This document shows positions 23,330-35,577 of a DNA stretch of 64,000 nucleotides, one piece after another; position 1 is the stretch's first letter, and each line of letters opens with the position of its first letter. Origin of the DNA: Dimargaris cristalligena (Eukaryota > Kickxellomycota > Dimargaritomycetes > Dimargaritales > Dimargaritaceae). The DNA is taken from contig JANBQC010000006.1 in NCBI GenBank assembly GCA_027576995.1, positions 62,001 to 126,000 of the forward strand. The letters are read 5' to 3'. Below the pieces are notes generated by a model. That model made no database searches. It was not told the origin of the DNA and worked only from the letters and a program-made list of their open reading frames with translations. The position numbers were made by a program, and so were the translations under genes.

Positions 23330-26300
23330 TCATTTAAGGGTATTCCGAACATAGAACAAATTATACGCTGCCTTAGTCTTGACCTTCGTTTCATCCGACT
23401 CCAGTACCCGAGAGTCGTCAAATAGGTACCATTGGTCCCGCAGGCCGTTTCGGACATGGGCGGTATAATGCCCCCCGGTCAAACTGCCATAGTGATTGGA
23501 TACGGCATAGAGATCGTATAGGCTCGATTCGCCCGCCGTGGAATTGGAATTGGAAGCCGAGGCTGAAGCTAAAGCAGGATAATTCGGGGAGGAACCCATC
23601 ATCGACCCATTTGTACTTGTCGGGGGGCGTAAGGGAGCCGCAATAAACCGGTCCATGTTAAGGCCCCGCACGGGGAAATCCACGTCCGTTTCCAGTTTGT
23701 TTCGGAACGGTCCCGAGAACGAAAACCGTTTCAGGTGAATAATCAGCACATCGGGCAACCGCGTAATGACCAGTCGTTTACTCGTCCGGCGGTGCACTTG
23801 GCACCGGGGACAAAACCACTGATCATCACCATCCAGAATTTCCTCCTGGACGAAACTTTCGAGGCATTGGGCGAGGGTGACCCGGGCGAGCTGCGCCCCG
23901 TCTGCCACCGAGGCGGCCGACGGAACGGGTACGGACAGGGTGGTAAAAGGCGCATAAGTAGTCGAAGTTTGGCCGCACGTAATGCACCGTAAGCGGGACT
24001 GGATTTGGCCCTGGAATAGACCCACCACCACCGACCGGTCGCGCAGGAGATGTTTCTCCCAGGCCAGTTCCATGGCTTGGCGGACCGGCAGGGCTTCGAG
24101 GGCCTGGTCGGACATGGTGTCGGTCACATGGGCGGGGGGTTTGGCCCCGGGGGGCAACACCACCAGGTTTAGGTCCTCGTGCAACCCATCGAGTAAAAAC
24201 ACTAGCAACTCCTGGGAATCCTGTTGGTCGTCGCCTTTGAACTGGGGGGCAAACCGACCAATGGCCTCCCGGAACCCCACCGGGGAAATCACCGAGTACT
24301 GGCCGCTCCACATGGTTCGAACCAGGACCGCAAAGGACTCGGCCAAAACGCCTTGGGTGCCCAAGGGATTCGTTCGGTTGAGGTGGGGTCGGTAGCTGCC
24401 GTCCATAAAATACCGGGCGAGGGGCACGGTGGCGCTTAAGCACTGGACGATGGAATTCATAAAGCAGGTATTGCCGAAATTGCGCAGGCCCGTGGTGCCC
24501 ACGTTGACCAGTTGATTGGACAGGGCCAGTTTCGGGGCAGCGAGCCGAGCGGATGAATCCGACTGAGACTGAGGCTGAGGCTGGGCCGGGGTCGGGGATG
24601 GTTTGGGAACCGGTGGCGGGGGCATGGTAGGTTTCCATTGGGGCCCGGGTACGGAAATGGATTTAGTCATGGGCTGGGGAGTGAGATGGGTAGTAACCGC
24701 TGTGAAAGCCGGGTCCTGGGGGCTGGTGGCACTACCGCTGGTACTCACCATGGCCTGGGCCTGCATTTCAAGGGGTTTGGCAGGCAGTGGGGGAAGGGCC
24801 CCCGAGACTTGTTTACGTGCGGCCACGGGGATGATGGGCTGGGGCCCTGGTGACCGCGGAGGGGCAGGTCCGGTGCTTCCTAGCGGCCGTAGTCCACCTA
24901 ACTGTCCCATGGATTGGCTAGCGGGGGGTGAATCCTTCGTGACAGCACCAGTCACCCCAGAAATAGGTGAACTCGCCGCGGACAAGGCCGGGATTTGTGG
25001 GTAGGCCGGGGCGGAACGCGGGGGAGGCTTAGGCTTCACTGGTGAATCAGGAGTGTGAGTGAACCCATAGTACGGATTATCGAATATCGATTTCCGCCGG
25101 TTCAGTGCCGATGAACCGGCCACCCGGGAAGGTTTAGATACCCCGCCATGGGGGCTATTAGGCTGGCCATTGTGCGCTGCTCGGTCCGGGTGTTGAGTAG
25201 TTGAGGAAGGCTGCTGTTGATCCACAGACTGGGCCAGGGCGTGGACCGAGGCTGAACCACCGTACATACGGCTCAGCACAGCCGAGGGTAAATCAGACGA
25301 ATACACAGGCGAGTCCGGGCCACGCGTAGGAAAGACACCCGAGGCCGTTGCGGCTGTATCCACCGTGGGTCTGGGCGTGGGTTTGAGTTTGGGGGCGGCC
25401 GCTGCCGATGACGCCAGAGAAACGCTCGAGGACCCATTATTGGGTGAGGATGTGTAGAAATACGGACTCGATGCCTTAGGGTAGGCGTGGGCAATATGGG
25501 GGCTATAGTCGAACACAGAACTGGTTGGTCGGGAGGAGGAAGCTGCCGAAGGTGCGTCAAATGATGGACGACTCAGATTAGAGGTGGAAGTGCCACTATC
25601 ATTCCGGGGCGGATCGGGTCGCTGTCCATGCGCATGGGGGCCTGGGCGATCCGCCAGCCCCCCTTTAGTGCTCGTCCGTTCACTGGAATTATTCAAGTAA
25701 TCGTAGATGGACCGATTAATACCCGTGGTTGACGAAGCTGGCGAGGCCACCGCCGACCCGGGCGTAGGTGCAGTTCCCGGGGCGACCCCATTTTGGTCGC
25801 GGGTGGCCGGTGGGATGATCAGGTCGACTGGGGCGGTCGAAGACTGCATAATCAATTGTCGCCAGGCGTTGAATCCGCCTTCCAAGAGCACGGGCATCCG
25901 CCGCAGGCTTTTGGTGAATGCCCGCTCATAAATGATACCAAAGAGCCGGCGAGTGGGGGAGTTTTCGAAGCTGATGGACGAGGGTAGCGAAGGGTTCGAG
26001 GCACCCGGAACCGGGATTAGGGCAGACGGAAGGCCAGGCGGGGCCGTCGTAGTGGTCCGCTCGTCATAATATACAATAAGATCAAATTTATCCCGCTGCC
26101 GGAAGTAGTCGTAACTCGGTGCATTGCATTCGGTCGCCAGATGACGTTCGATATCCAGGGCGGTGGTGGACCCGGCGGCGATCCAGGCCGGTTGGATATG
26201 AACACTGTAGATGTGGTTGATGCGACTGGCTTCCCAGTATTCCCGGGGCCGGACATCAAGGAGCAGGACGGTGGGGCGCTGGGTAATTGGGAACACGGTT

Positions 26301-27620
26301 AAATACCGGAGTAAAACGACCGGAGTAACGCTGGTGCCAAACGGAAAAGTGGCTGTCGACCGGCTAATGGGGATGGAATAGTCGTAGGTTTCCGCCATGG
26401 TATTCAATACCGGAGAGGGGTATTTTTTATCAATGTCGGTAATGGTTACCTCGGGAGGCGGACTGGGTGCGTGGGGGATATCGTGGTCGAAAAAGGGTGA
26501 CACCGATCGAGGTGCTGGCTCCGCGTCGACCGGATTTTGGACATTTTTCCGGTCCAAAGGGGGTGGTAGATCAGACACCTGGGCCAAATCACTCAGTGAC
26601 GGAAGCGAAGAATCGGCGGCGATCGACGGGTTGGAACTGGCGGAATCTGAGCCCTGGGACACCAGTGAATTGGAGCGAGAGGTGGCCGACCGCGCCTTGG
26701 CCCGTAGAATTTCGGCATAAAGACCTTTGCCGCCGGCTTCATAGTAGACCTGGTGGGATGGATTTAATGGATACTTGGAAGGTTCATCGGATTGGGATAG
26801 TCGTGGGGAAGATGTTCGAGGGATGGCGGCGGTACCGTGGTTACTTGACGTTTTTGCGGGGAGTGGGCTGGTTGGGCTGGTTAAAGTAGGTTTGCTACTC
26901 TCTCGGGTACGACCTGGGACCCGGTTCAGGGGACGCACTGGTGTGGCTTTAGTACCGGCGCTGCCTTGGGCTCGCTGGAGAAACTGTTGGATACGGGCAT
27001 TGGTATTGCCGGTGGGGATATCTTCCACACTCGATGGGTCGGGTGTCGACTCAGAGACTAGAGCGGGGGCCAGGTCGCTAGGTTTTTTATCGTCGGAGGC
27101 CACATTGACAGGGGTTTTGTCCTGAATCTCCTGGGCCAGGGTTTCGAGTATTGGCATGACCTCTACTACTTTCTATGGGGGGCGTGGTGCATTGTAATAT
27201 TGGGGCGCAAAAATAGGAAATTGTAGAGTGGTTGAGTGTCATGGGGGTGGGTTATATTGACAATTATTGGACAACGCCGACGATAGTCTTGCGCTGCATG
27301 GGCCAGGCAGGGTACATTCAAGTGCACCACGGACTTACCTTACGTAGGTCTAAATACGACGGGTCTTTCTGTACAAGTTGAAAGTCCCGGTGCTTGGGAA
27401 CCACCTCAACAGCGACGGAACAGAATTTCATAAAAGCGACATAGGCGTCCTCGGTATGGTGCTCGATGCGGGCCAAGGTGCCCTGTTCGTACAATTTAAA
27501 GGCGGAGTGAATCCAGCTGCGGACCGAAAAGTTCTTCTGGGCCGTGACTTGGGCCCGCTGGTTGAGCTGGGCCAACGATGGATGCACCTGGTACGGCTCT
27601 GAAGCCATCGCAGTCAGCAT
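23330..27620 (-). CDS. DOA4: ubiquitin-specific protease, DOA4/USP8 type with rhodanese domain
   Basis: Cysteine protease that removes ubiquitin, in the Doa4/USP8 group that acts on endosomal cargo before multivesicular-body sorting. Two exons, 27339-27620 and 23330-27172, join in phase 0, giving 1374 aa. Residues 1-100 are a USP8-dimer/MIT-like helical domain (WIHSAFKLYEQGTLARIE, then AYVAFMKFCSVAVE). A rhodanese domain spans about 375-540 (LLLDVRPREYW, EGGFNAW), with YYDE where an active rhodanese has a catalytic Cys, so it is a non-enzymatic copy. A long Pro/Ser-rich linker follows. The protease domain from about 985 has the Cys box GLRNFGNTCFMNS, two zinc-finger pairs (CITC and CPRC), and the His box GSLTGGHYTAHVRN with DDSRV. 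The gene could equally be called UBP5 or USP8; the symbol marks the group. A second in-frame ATG lies four codons downstream of the first. Confidence 0.92.
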
Positions 27621-29064
27621 GCTGAAGGGGACTGGCGAGGTCTACGGTACAGCGGATAGGAATGCACGATTTTTGAGAAGTAGATAGATAAGGAGAGGGT
27701 AACGGGCGACTGGAATGGGCCAAACGTAGAAAAGGACAAGGGAAAGTAGAGTCCAATGGGAAGAGTGAGCAGCCAAAGTGGTGGTACGGGACCTGCACTC
27801 GCGGAGATGGTCACCGGACAAAGCAACCCTATTATTAGAAATACAAGTACAGATAAGCACGGGGTTGAACAAAGGAATGCGCGGGAGAATGAGAGAGAGA
27901 TAGAAAGTAAAGTTCCAGCGACGGGGAAGTAATATAGGAGGGAACCAGTACTACACTGGAAAGGCTTCTGGGGAAGAATGGGATGGAGCTCCGCCTGCGC
28001 AGGCCTACGGGAAATAACTGGTAAGGCTGAGACTAAAGGGTAAACAAAAGCAGCGACGGGCGGCAGCTACTTGGCTATAACAGCCGTCACGACACCCACA
28101 CTCACCTAATAGATACAGCCAAAACCATATTGAAGGCAGTAAGTAAGTAGTAAAGTAGGCCTCTCCCCACAAGGGCTACTGCTGCTGGTGGCCTTCGTAT
28201 TGCTTTGGTATACTATATATTGGGGTTCTTTATCACAAATACACTGGTCTTTTCTTGGGGATGCACTGACCCTGTAAGTACTGCTGGTGATGCTCGCTAA
28301 ATTAAAGGATCTGGGAGGTCACAAGATCTATGGCTGGCTGATGACCACCCCCCCTACCATGCCAAGATTGCTTAGCTTCAGGGCCAAGACTACACCACTC
28401 ATTTTGTCAATATCCGCTGGACTATTCGCACAATCAACTCCCTTAACTATGGCAAGTCCCTCTCTTGGCGATATTATTATGTAATTCGCCGGTGAATCCT
28501 TTTAACCCAATAAACTGCTCCTAGGCTGTAGCACCGTCACTACCTCCCAATAACCACGGCCCGTACGCTTGGACCGTTGCTCATGGACCAATCGGACGGG
28601 AAAAAGCCGGGGTCCCCCTGGAATGGTGGTCCGTCTTGGAATAATGATATTGGCATATTATACCGTAAGAATGCGATGCCAGGTGGTTTCCGGCCACTGC
28701 GGGTGCCCATAACCCCGCCTGCCGACTCTCTCATCCAAAGCCATCAATAGATAAATAGTTGAGGGACTTACACCAATCACCTAGCACTAGTCATTTCAAC
28801 CTGTCTGGAATATTCCTATGTCCTTTTATTGACACACCAGTGTGGGAGAGACCACCCCAAGAACACTCATTTAATTTAATCCCAATCATGGCACCGACTA
28901 GGTACCGCCCTTCTAATGAAACAACGGAACCTTGTCCGCCGGGATCCTCTAAACTCTCACTAGTTAGTGCCCCGCCGAATGCCACTACTGCTATAGCCAA
29001 GGAAAGGCCCTCGAGTCAAAGTCACGCCATCAAGAATATTTCCACCGGAATAGCAGATATGGGA
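27621..29064. other. intergenic, deubiquitinase upstream region
   Basis: No gene is supported. Positions 27621-27920 are purine-rich on the plus strand, so the deubiquitinase transcript would have a pyrimidine-rich leader. The small open frames at 28287 and 28759 (plus) have no recognisable domain. Confidence 0.45.
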
Positions 29065-30604
29065 CTACTCTTCTGCATCAGTTGGTAGAGTGGTGTCTAT
29101 CTCGTCGAAATCAACTATACGGGAGGCTAGGTCGGGAAAATCAACCAGTACGCCAAACTGGCCGGGGTGCCGGTACTCGACAATTTCAGAATGAAACTCC
29201 TGCGCGCAGTCGAGATCCTCGGGCCGATCGGGCAAAATAAATTCGGGGAGCCCATTCTCCCGCCGGGAAATTTGGTAATTTTCCACGACCCGGAAGTAGT
29301 TCAAATCCGTAGCGCATTGCAGGGCCAATACCAACTCCCGGGAGTTGCGCGTTGTAAGCTGAGCGGCAAACTCCATAGTATAATCGGCGGCATTGGAATC
29401 GGCACTGAGCAGGAAACCCAGGGTATAGAAGCGCACCAGACGAGAGTCCCGGCCGGGATCAGGCCGGTGGTTCCAGAGGACCAGGTCCTGATAGATGGGG
29501 TCAAGTTGCCGGATAAATATAAGCATATTTTTGAACTGCCGGTCTTTGGCCAGGGCCATCAGGGCAATGGTGATCATTACCGCAATCGTTTCCCGAGCCA
29601 GATAGATACATGTGTCATAGAAATTGTAGCTGTGGTGATTCTGCATCTCCTGGGAAATGTATTTGCCGAAATAGGTCTGGGCCACCGGGAGAGCGACTTC
29701 CCGACGGAGCGCCTGGGCTAGGACGCGGGCGGCCCGGCCGTCGGACGGATCGTAGGTCAGGGGAACGAACGGAAACGCTTGGGCAACCTCAGTCGGACTT
29801 AGGGCCGAGAAACTGATCCTCTGGAAACGCTGCCGGGCGTTGCGTAGAAGTTCCCTGGGTCGGTGGGTAAGGGATACCGGCCGACCATTCAGGTTATTAG
29901 GGGGTTGGGCTGCTATTTGCTGATATTCTCTCAAAGTATAGGCGCCAATATGGCCACCTAGTTCGGTTTTGGCCAGTATCTTCCAGATGTGGGCCGGTTC
30001 TTGGTTATTCACATCAGGTTGGATTTTGAGTTTGGCGAAATCTCGGAAATCCGCCCTGGTCTGGTGGATCATATATTATTCAAAGCAAGGTCAATTAAAC
30101 CCCCCAAATAACAAAAGAGGCGTAGTTGTAAGAATAAAAACGATTAGTGGACGAGATGAATTAATTTAAAAATCCATTTGGGTCATCCAATAAACGATCT
30201 AATAGGATGTGATGGTTGACCATTTATGGCCAAATATATATAGGCCATGGGAGCCTAGGGGGATACAGGCTAAGTCATGGATTTTCTAGGATAAGCATAC
30301 TAAGTTAGGTAATTGAGGAGGGGGTCATTCTCACTAAAACTACCTCTCGTTGTTTGACCTCCAGGGTATAGCGAACGCCCGCACGGTAGCAACTGTCGAT
30401 GAGGTACAGGGCTTTGAGGGATGGAATGTCCTGTTGTTTCAGAATTTCGCCCTGGATTTCCACCGGTAGCTTGATAAATAGAGCGGCGTTTAGAGTGGGT
30501 TGACGTTTACGGGCGGCAATCCATTGATCAGGATTCTTCCAGACGACATTAGCCGTTAATGCCGCCCCGAAAAAGTAAAACCATATCCAAATGGAGAGCA
30601 TCAT
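29065..30604 (-). CDS. unrecognised protein with signal-like N-terminus and F-box-like segment
   Basis: I do not recognise a named family. The model joins two minus-strand exons. Exon 1 starts at 30604 (MMLSIWIW) and ends at a GTAGTT donor (exon end 30344) or a GTGAGA donor (30335). Exon 2 runs 30060-29065 after an acceptor ending CACCAG. All choices are phase 0, giving about 420 aa. Residues 1-20 are hydrophobic (WIWFYFFGAALTANVVW), like a signal peptide or membrane anchor. They are followed by LPVEIQGEILKQQDIPSLKALYLI, which resembles an F-box core, ending in SCYRAGVRYTLEVKQRE. Exon 2 is largely helical and acidic at the C-terminus, with a hydrophobic ETIAVMITIALMALA segment. A signal-like leader before an F-box-like segment is odd, since F-box proteins act in cytosol or nucleus. 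The two exons could be separate genes; the first alone would be about 99 aa. Confidence 0.6.
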
Positions 30605-32625
30605 TAAATAGATCGAATTGTACGATACGGTGCTTTTTAAATGCAGGCTACTTAATATAGGGGATTGGAGAGTGAATGGGGCAGAGTGGTTGAAGTGAAA
30701 TAATAATAAATGATAAGCCGGCTATTTAGGGCCAACGTTGGCGAAGAAGCGAAATCGGCAATTAGTTAAAAGGGAATATATCTAGGAGAAAGTTGCCAAC
30801 CACCCGTGCAGTCGACTAATTAATCGAGCCGGGAAAATACTAGAGAAGGGCGGTTCTTATGGGGAACAACAGAGGGAAGGAAATACAAATCGGGTGATGG
30901 AGGAGGCTCAGGGCGCCCCCAGCCTGACTATTTATGGTATGAGTTCCAGCCAACCTCGTCTGGTCTTTCCCTAATTGTATTTTGATGTATAGACATCGGT
31001 GGGTCGGCAGGGGCGGCACTTACCTTGTGCTCTGGAGCAAGAAGTATACACCTGTGTCACCTAGTGACCTACAAAAAAATCAGTCAAGTCAAGGGGTTCT
31101 TCAAACAAGCCCGTAGGTAGGAGAAACAGAAGGCTAACCAACCCAAGCGAATTCCCGAAAATGGTGTAACTCAAGCCACACTGCCAGCAATGGAAACCAA
31201 AGATACGCCCTGCAGTGATTTGCGGAGATGGCCGGCATTATTACATGGGCCTACGGCAATAGAAATAACCTAATAAATCAAACGACCATGCTGAGCCGGC
31301 CGGAGTCCTTCGACCTTTTGCTGCTAGAGCCCCATTTTAGATCCACAGACAATTGATTCGCCGTGGGGATGTATCAAACGCGAAAAGGATTTAGGCCTCG
31401 CCACTGTGGATCCCAGAGTGCTGGGGAGATGGGATATACAATTGATTGTCCCACAGGGAGTGGATTAGCACAATAGAAACGGCGCTACCGATATTATAAT
31501 ACAGCGCCATCGCTAGCTGAGCCAAATCTGGCCTGGAGATAACTCAGGCAATGAATATAGATGTATTGGAAGGCGGGAGGGTAGGAGGGCTACACCGTCG
31601 GCATTGAACGACCCGACGATATAGCACCAGCCGGAAGGAGTGAAGGGATGAGAGGGGAGGTTGGAAACAGGCAGACTATTCCGCTGCCGAAAGGTTGATG
31701 ATTAATTATATATATATCTATGAATTATACCGTGGTATTCGCGAAGTATATAGAGCGCGCTCCAATAAGGGAATGTTGAGCCCCCGTCATTTTCGGGCAG
31801 GCCGGGGTTTGATATAGGCTCGGATGGAGCAGTTCTTATCTAATGCAAGTAGAGAACCCTTGGATACAGTCCAAAATCCACGCGCAGAGTTGGTCTGCGA
31901 AGGGAGGTGGGATTTGCAAGGTGGAAGGATGTGTACATCCGCCTGCCCAGCTGACCAAAGGCCCGGCAATGTGAATGGCTGCTGCTGTTGCTTTCGCCCG
32001 TTACGCGATGGTATATTATGGTAGGAGGGATTTATAAATACTTGGTTAGAGTCCGACAATCTCGGCCAAACCACCGATAATTTATTCTTCTTAATTACCC
32101 CTTGTGCTTCGTCCGTTACGGCTCCTTCATCCTCCACCGTGGGCAAGAGAGCCTGAGTGGAGTGGGTGAATGAAAAATACGTTGCGTTGATTAACCTTCA
32201 GTTTCTGGAGTGGACCCTGACTGAGAAGAACGCCACTTTCGCTTCCGCATCTCTGCAGAATTGTTCACTCTCAAACTATTTATATCCCGCTTGACCTCGA
32301 CTACGATATAGAGAGCGCCGCTCATCCTGTTAAATATAATACAGCCGCCGTCCCTTCTATTATATATTACACAGCACCTTCTTCCCACACCTGTTTTTCC
32401 CCTTCCGACTCAACCCTGCTTTTTCCCTGCCGTCGTATTGGCTTTCTCACCTCGTCAAACCGTGCTCTTCCTTATGAGAAGATCCCCCCCTCCTCTGCTA
32501 TTCCACTGCTACCTTCTTTACGCCTTTCTTTATCTGGTCTTCTTCTTTTACCACTATTATTGCTGACTTTCAGTTGCTGTTGTTGTTGCATTCTATCAAG
32601 CATTACTCCCTTCCACCCCACTGCC
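30605..32625. other. divergent intergenic region
   Basis: A 2-kb divergent spacer between minus- and plus-strand genes of unknown function. No gene is supported: the open frame 31787-32146 (minus) has no recognisable domain. From about 32380 to 32625 the plus strand is strongly C/T-rich, consistent with the leader of the gene starting at 32626. A short TA run lies near 31700-31715. Confidence 0.45.
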
Positions 32626-33450
32626 ATGATTCGGACCTACCGCATTCAAACTGGGCTATTCAGCCCCTCCACGGTAACCCTACACCTCGACCGAGCCCTT
32701 CCAGGCCTCCTGGTGCTAGCGTCAAGCGGCCCTTCCCGCCAGCGCCAGCATTCCTTTTCGCAATCCTCCGCCCGCCTCAACTCCGTGGACTCTGCCTACT
32801 TAACCGAGGGAAGGTCGCGTGCCCAATCCCACAGCCACGACGCCCCCAGGGGTCTCGCCAGTAATTCTTCCTCCTCCTACGCCGGAGACAGCCCCACATC
32901 GAGCCAGGCCTCCAAAGATTCCAGCGACTCACAACTGTCCACCACCCTGGAGGCGGCCCCTGAACTGGCCTCCTGGCGCAAATCGAGCGTGGCCCTTCCC
33001 CAGGGTCGCCGGGTGATTCTACATAGCCTAGCGACCGGCCAGGTCCTCTGGGAAACCGATGTGGTGGTCCCGGACCCGACCAGTTTCGTGGGGCAGGGTC
33101 ACGGTATCAAACTGGAACTGCGTCAGCCGAAAGTGCCGGGTGCCCGCTCCATTACCCTGCGGCTCCGGGTGGAGTTCTGCCTGGCGACGGCGTCGTTCCA
33201 GTTAAACGGCCACAAACTCCGGTGGACTTTGCTGAGCAACGCCCTGGGCGTCGGGGACGGGGCCTTTATCTGCATGGATACCGTGGCCCGGCAGCCGGTG
33301 GCGCGGCTCGAGTATTCCCCGCTCAAACTCTTCCGACAGTCCGGGCGCTTCTCCATTCAAGACCAGGGCCAGTCCGGGGCCGACTCACTTATTGTCTTCA
33401 CCCTCCTGGTCGCCCTGGAGTTTTGTCGCCAATGCGGCCTGGCCCTCTAA
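32626..33450 (+). CDS. hypothetical protein, possibly tubby-like (DUF6593-like) fold
   Basis: Single-exon frame of 274 aa starting MIRTYRIQTGLFSPS. I prefer this ATG to the in-frame one at 32560 because that adds a poly-Cys leader inside the C/T-rich 5' region. The middle (about 45-125) is a Ser-rich disordered stretch. The C-terminal 130 residues look folded: repeated beta-strand-like segments such as RVILHSLATGQVLWETDVV, ITLRLRVEF, FQLNGHKLRWTLLSNA and PVARLEYSPL, followed by GRFSIQD and a closing helix DSLIVFTLLVALEFCRQ. That order (a variable head, klrW strand, VA-x-x-x strand, G-x-f-x-I strand, final hydrophobic helix) recalls fungal tubby-C-terminal-like DUF6593 proteins. This is inference from pattern only; no catalytic motif is visible. 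Codon use is GC-rich and clearly coding. Confidence 0.7.
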   Translation: MIRTYRIQTGLFSPSTVTLHLDRALPGLLVLASSGPSRQRQHSFSQSSARLNSVDSAYLTEGRSRAQSHSHDAPRGLASNSSSSYAGDSPTSSQASKDSSDSQLSTTLEAAPELASWRKSSVALPQGRRVILHSLATGQVLWETDVVVPDPTSFVGQGHGIKLELRQPKVPGARSITLRLRVEFCLATASFQLNGHKLRWTLLSNALGVGDGAFICMDTVARQPVARLEYSPLKLFRQSGRFSIQDQGQSGADSLIVFTLLVALEFCRQCGLAL

Positions 33451-34481
33451 AGAGAGGGGTGCCCTCTCCCCGCACTATTTGCTATTTTATACTACCTCAT
33501 CTCTCTGTATATGCTCTAGTTGCCCTTGCTTATTTAGTCTAGCTAAACGACCCTTTTCTTCTTGCATGTTACATTATCCGGGCGCATATACCCGGCCGGT
33601 CCATAACCACCTTCCCGTGGCTCTGTGGCTATTTAATTGTAGATATCTCCTCCTCATGCTGTTTGCAATATCTTCATTTGGCATGGCATTGGCTTTGCAC
33701 AATCATCTTCACGTACTCCGCCCCTCGCTCTTACCCCTTATATATATATCCGACCCCCCCCTCTTTGTAATGTATAATAATAATACACATATACTCGTAC
33801 ACCCACTAGAGCCTGGTTTGGCGCCAACAATAAGTTCACTAATACCTGGGTTGATAGGCAAAGGTCTCTGTATCTATTGAACTCCCGTATCTGCGGCTAA
33901 TTGAGCCAACTAATAAGGAGCTGCTGGGACTAAATTTTCGAAACGCTCGAGTGGATGATGGGACTAGTGTGGTATGCAGCTGCGCTACAGTAAACAGACG
34001 CAGCCACTAATGGCGCTTAATCCCAAATGAATGCATTTCTCAAAATATACCGCTTTACCTTGTTTAGCAAAGAAAGGCATGGTGTTATTGGCCCTGCTGT
34101 TTTCAAGACCTTGGCCCACGTAGGTTTCTAGCTTAAGCCCCACGCCTGCTCGTTTGCCTGCATCTGTCAAGTTATTTGAATTCCTTAATCCTCCAGTCTC
34201 GTTCACCCACCTTTGTGAATGCCGCAGTCGGCCCGTAAAACCTCCTCCATTGGCTACTCCATTCGTTTAACTCCTCGTCCACCACAACAGCCCCCCGATC
34301 TCCCGGTGTTTGTCCGTTTGCCCTAGACCACCAGCAGCTACTTCGTGAACCCCCTCTTTTGTACCCCGCTACTTGGCGTACCTCATACATCGGCTATTTC
34401 CGTAAGGGATTTGCTTACCACTGCCAGTTCGCCCCGTGTTGTGTTCAAAAACCCTCTCTCAACCCAGGCCCCTCTGCTACC
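33451..34481. other. intergenic between two plus-strand genes
   Basis: No gene is supported. It holds the 3' flank of the upstream gene, a TA run near 33741, and the pyrimidine-rich leader of the gene starting at 34482 (from about 34230). The overlapping open frames on both strands lack recognisable domains. Confidence 0.45.
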
Positions 34482-35577
34482 ATGTTTGACAGCGCGCTCC
34501 CTGTCAAACCCAAGCTAAGTTTATCTTCTCGGAAACGCCGCCTTGAACACACCGAACAACTTGTAGTAGACACGCCCGACTCCTCCCCAAAGTCCCTCTC
34601 CTCTTATGAGATTGATGAATTAGCCCAATTATTCGATGAATTTATCGACGAATCGGGCCCGTACAAAAAGAATCGACTGGTAAGTGGTTTACACTATACC
34701 AACAATGGTTGCACACCTGCCTGTCTTTGCCAGCGCTAGTGCCTTCCCTGTCTGGATCGGAGAGACCATAAATCCAATAACCTATAAGCCCATCCATTAT
34801 CTTTATCTCTACATGGCCAATTTTCCTGGCCCCACTCTCCATTAGATTCCCGAAACAAGCGAGTCGATCGTTGCAATTCCCAATGCATCACCTCCTCGTA
34901 TATTGCCCCCATCAACCGCTTCAGCCACACCTAACAGCACCCGTCCGGCGACTAAATCCAACCCTGACACGTCAATACCACTCACCAAGGCCACCATTGA
35001 AATCGACGGTTCTCCTCATGCCCACCAGCCATCCCCTCCCCCAATTACCCGCGCCCCACCACCGAAAGTGCCCCGCAAGTTAGGTAGTCTAGAAAACGTA
35101 TTTACCGAGGACCAAGTTCGATCATGGTCCGCCGCCCGAATCCACGCCTGGAATATTCGACACACCAACCCAGAGGCCTATTATTACCGTTTTGTGGACC
35201 CAACCGAAGGGCAATTCAACGGAGGGTTCAAGCGATCGGACCATGATGCTTTTATGGCCCGACTGGCGGAATGGCGGGAAAGTGGCTACAAAATTGGCTC
35301 GGCCTGGGGCTTATTTAGCAAAGGCATTCCCCATAAGGCCGGCTATATGTGCAGCTCCTATTACCGCAAATTATTGGAGCAACGGCGATTAACAGACGAA
35401 GCCTACGGTTGGGTCGATGGCAAATTAGTCATGGTCAACAAGCAGCGCCAGGCCGGATCTGGTCCTACCCCAGAGTCTCGCCTCAGTGGCCTCTGGGATT
35501 CCCCCGAGGTTAAGCTAGTGGAGGACAACGTCAACCGGTGGCTCAAACAGTATCACAATACAGCCATATCTAGGTAA
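34482..35577 (+). CDS. Myb/SANT-like domain protein, possibly the N-terminal part of the MT-A70 gene
   Basis: Two exons, 34482-34679 and 34846-35577, join in phase 0 (GTAAGT donor, acceptor CATTAG), giving 309 aa if translation stops at 35577. The start context CTACCATGT is good. Residues 1-160 are disordered, with Ser/Pro/Thr runs and a basic SRKRRLEH near the start. About residues 160-260 are folded: WSAARIHAWNIRH, then a three-helix pattern with spaced aromatic residues (LAEWRESGYK, AWGLFSKGIPHKAGYMCSSYYRKLLEQ) like a Myb/SANT DNA-binding unit. The C-terminus ends AISR followed by TAA. The last codons contain CTAG followed by GTAATT, a possible donor at 35574. If used, the stop falls in an intron and the frame continues into the MT-A70 exon at 35958 without a phase change, giving one 870-aa protein. 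Both readings are open. The Myb-like call is by pattern. Confidence 0.75.

Noticed and set aside
31787..32146. A 119-aa minus-strand frame as a gene
   Set aside because: No recognisable domain and no conserved-looking segment; it lies in a divergent promoter region.
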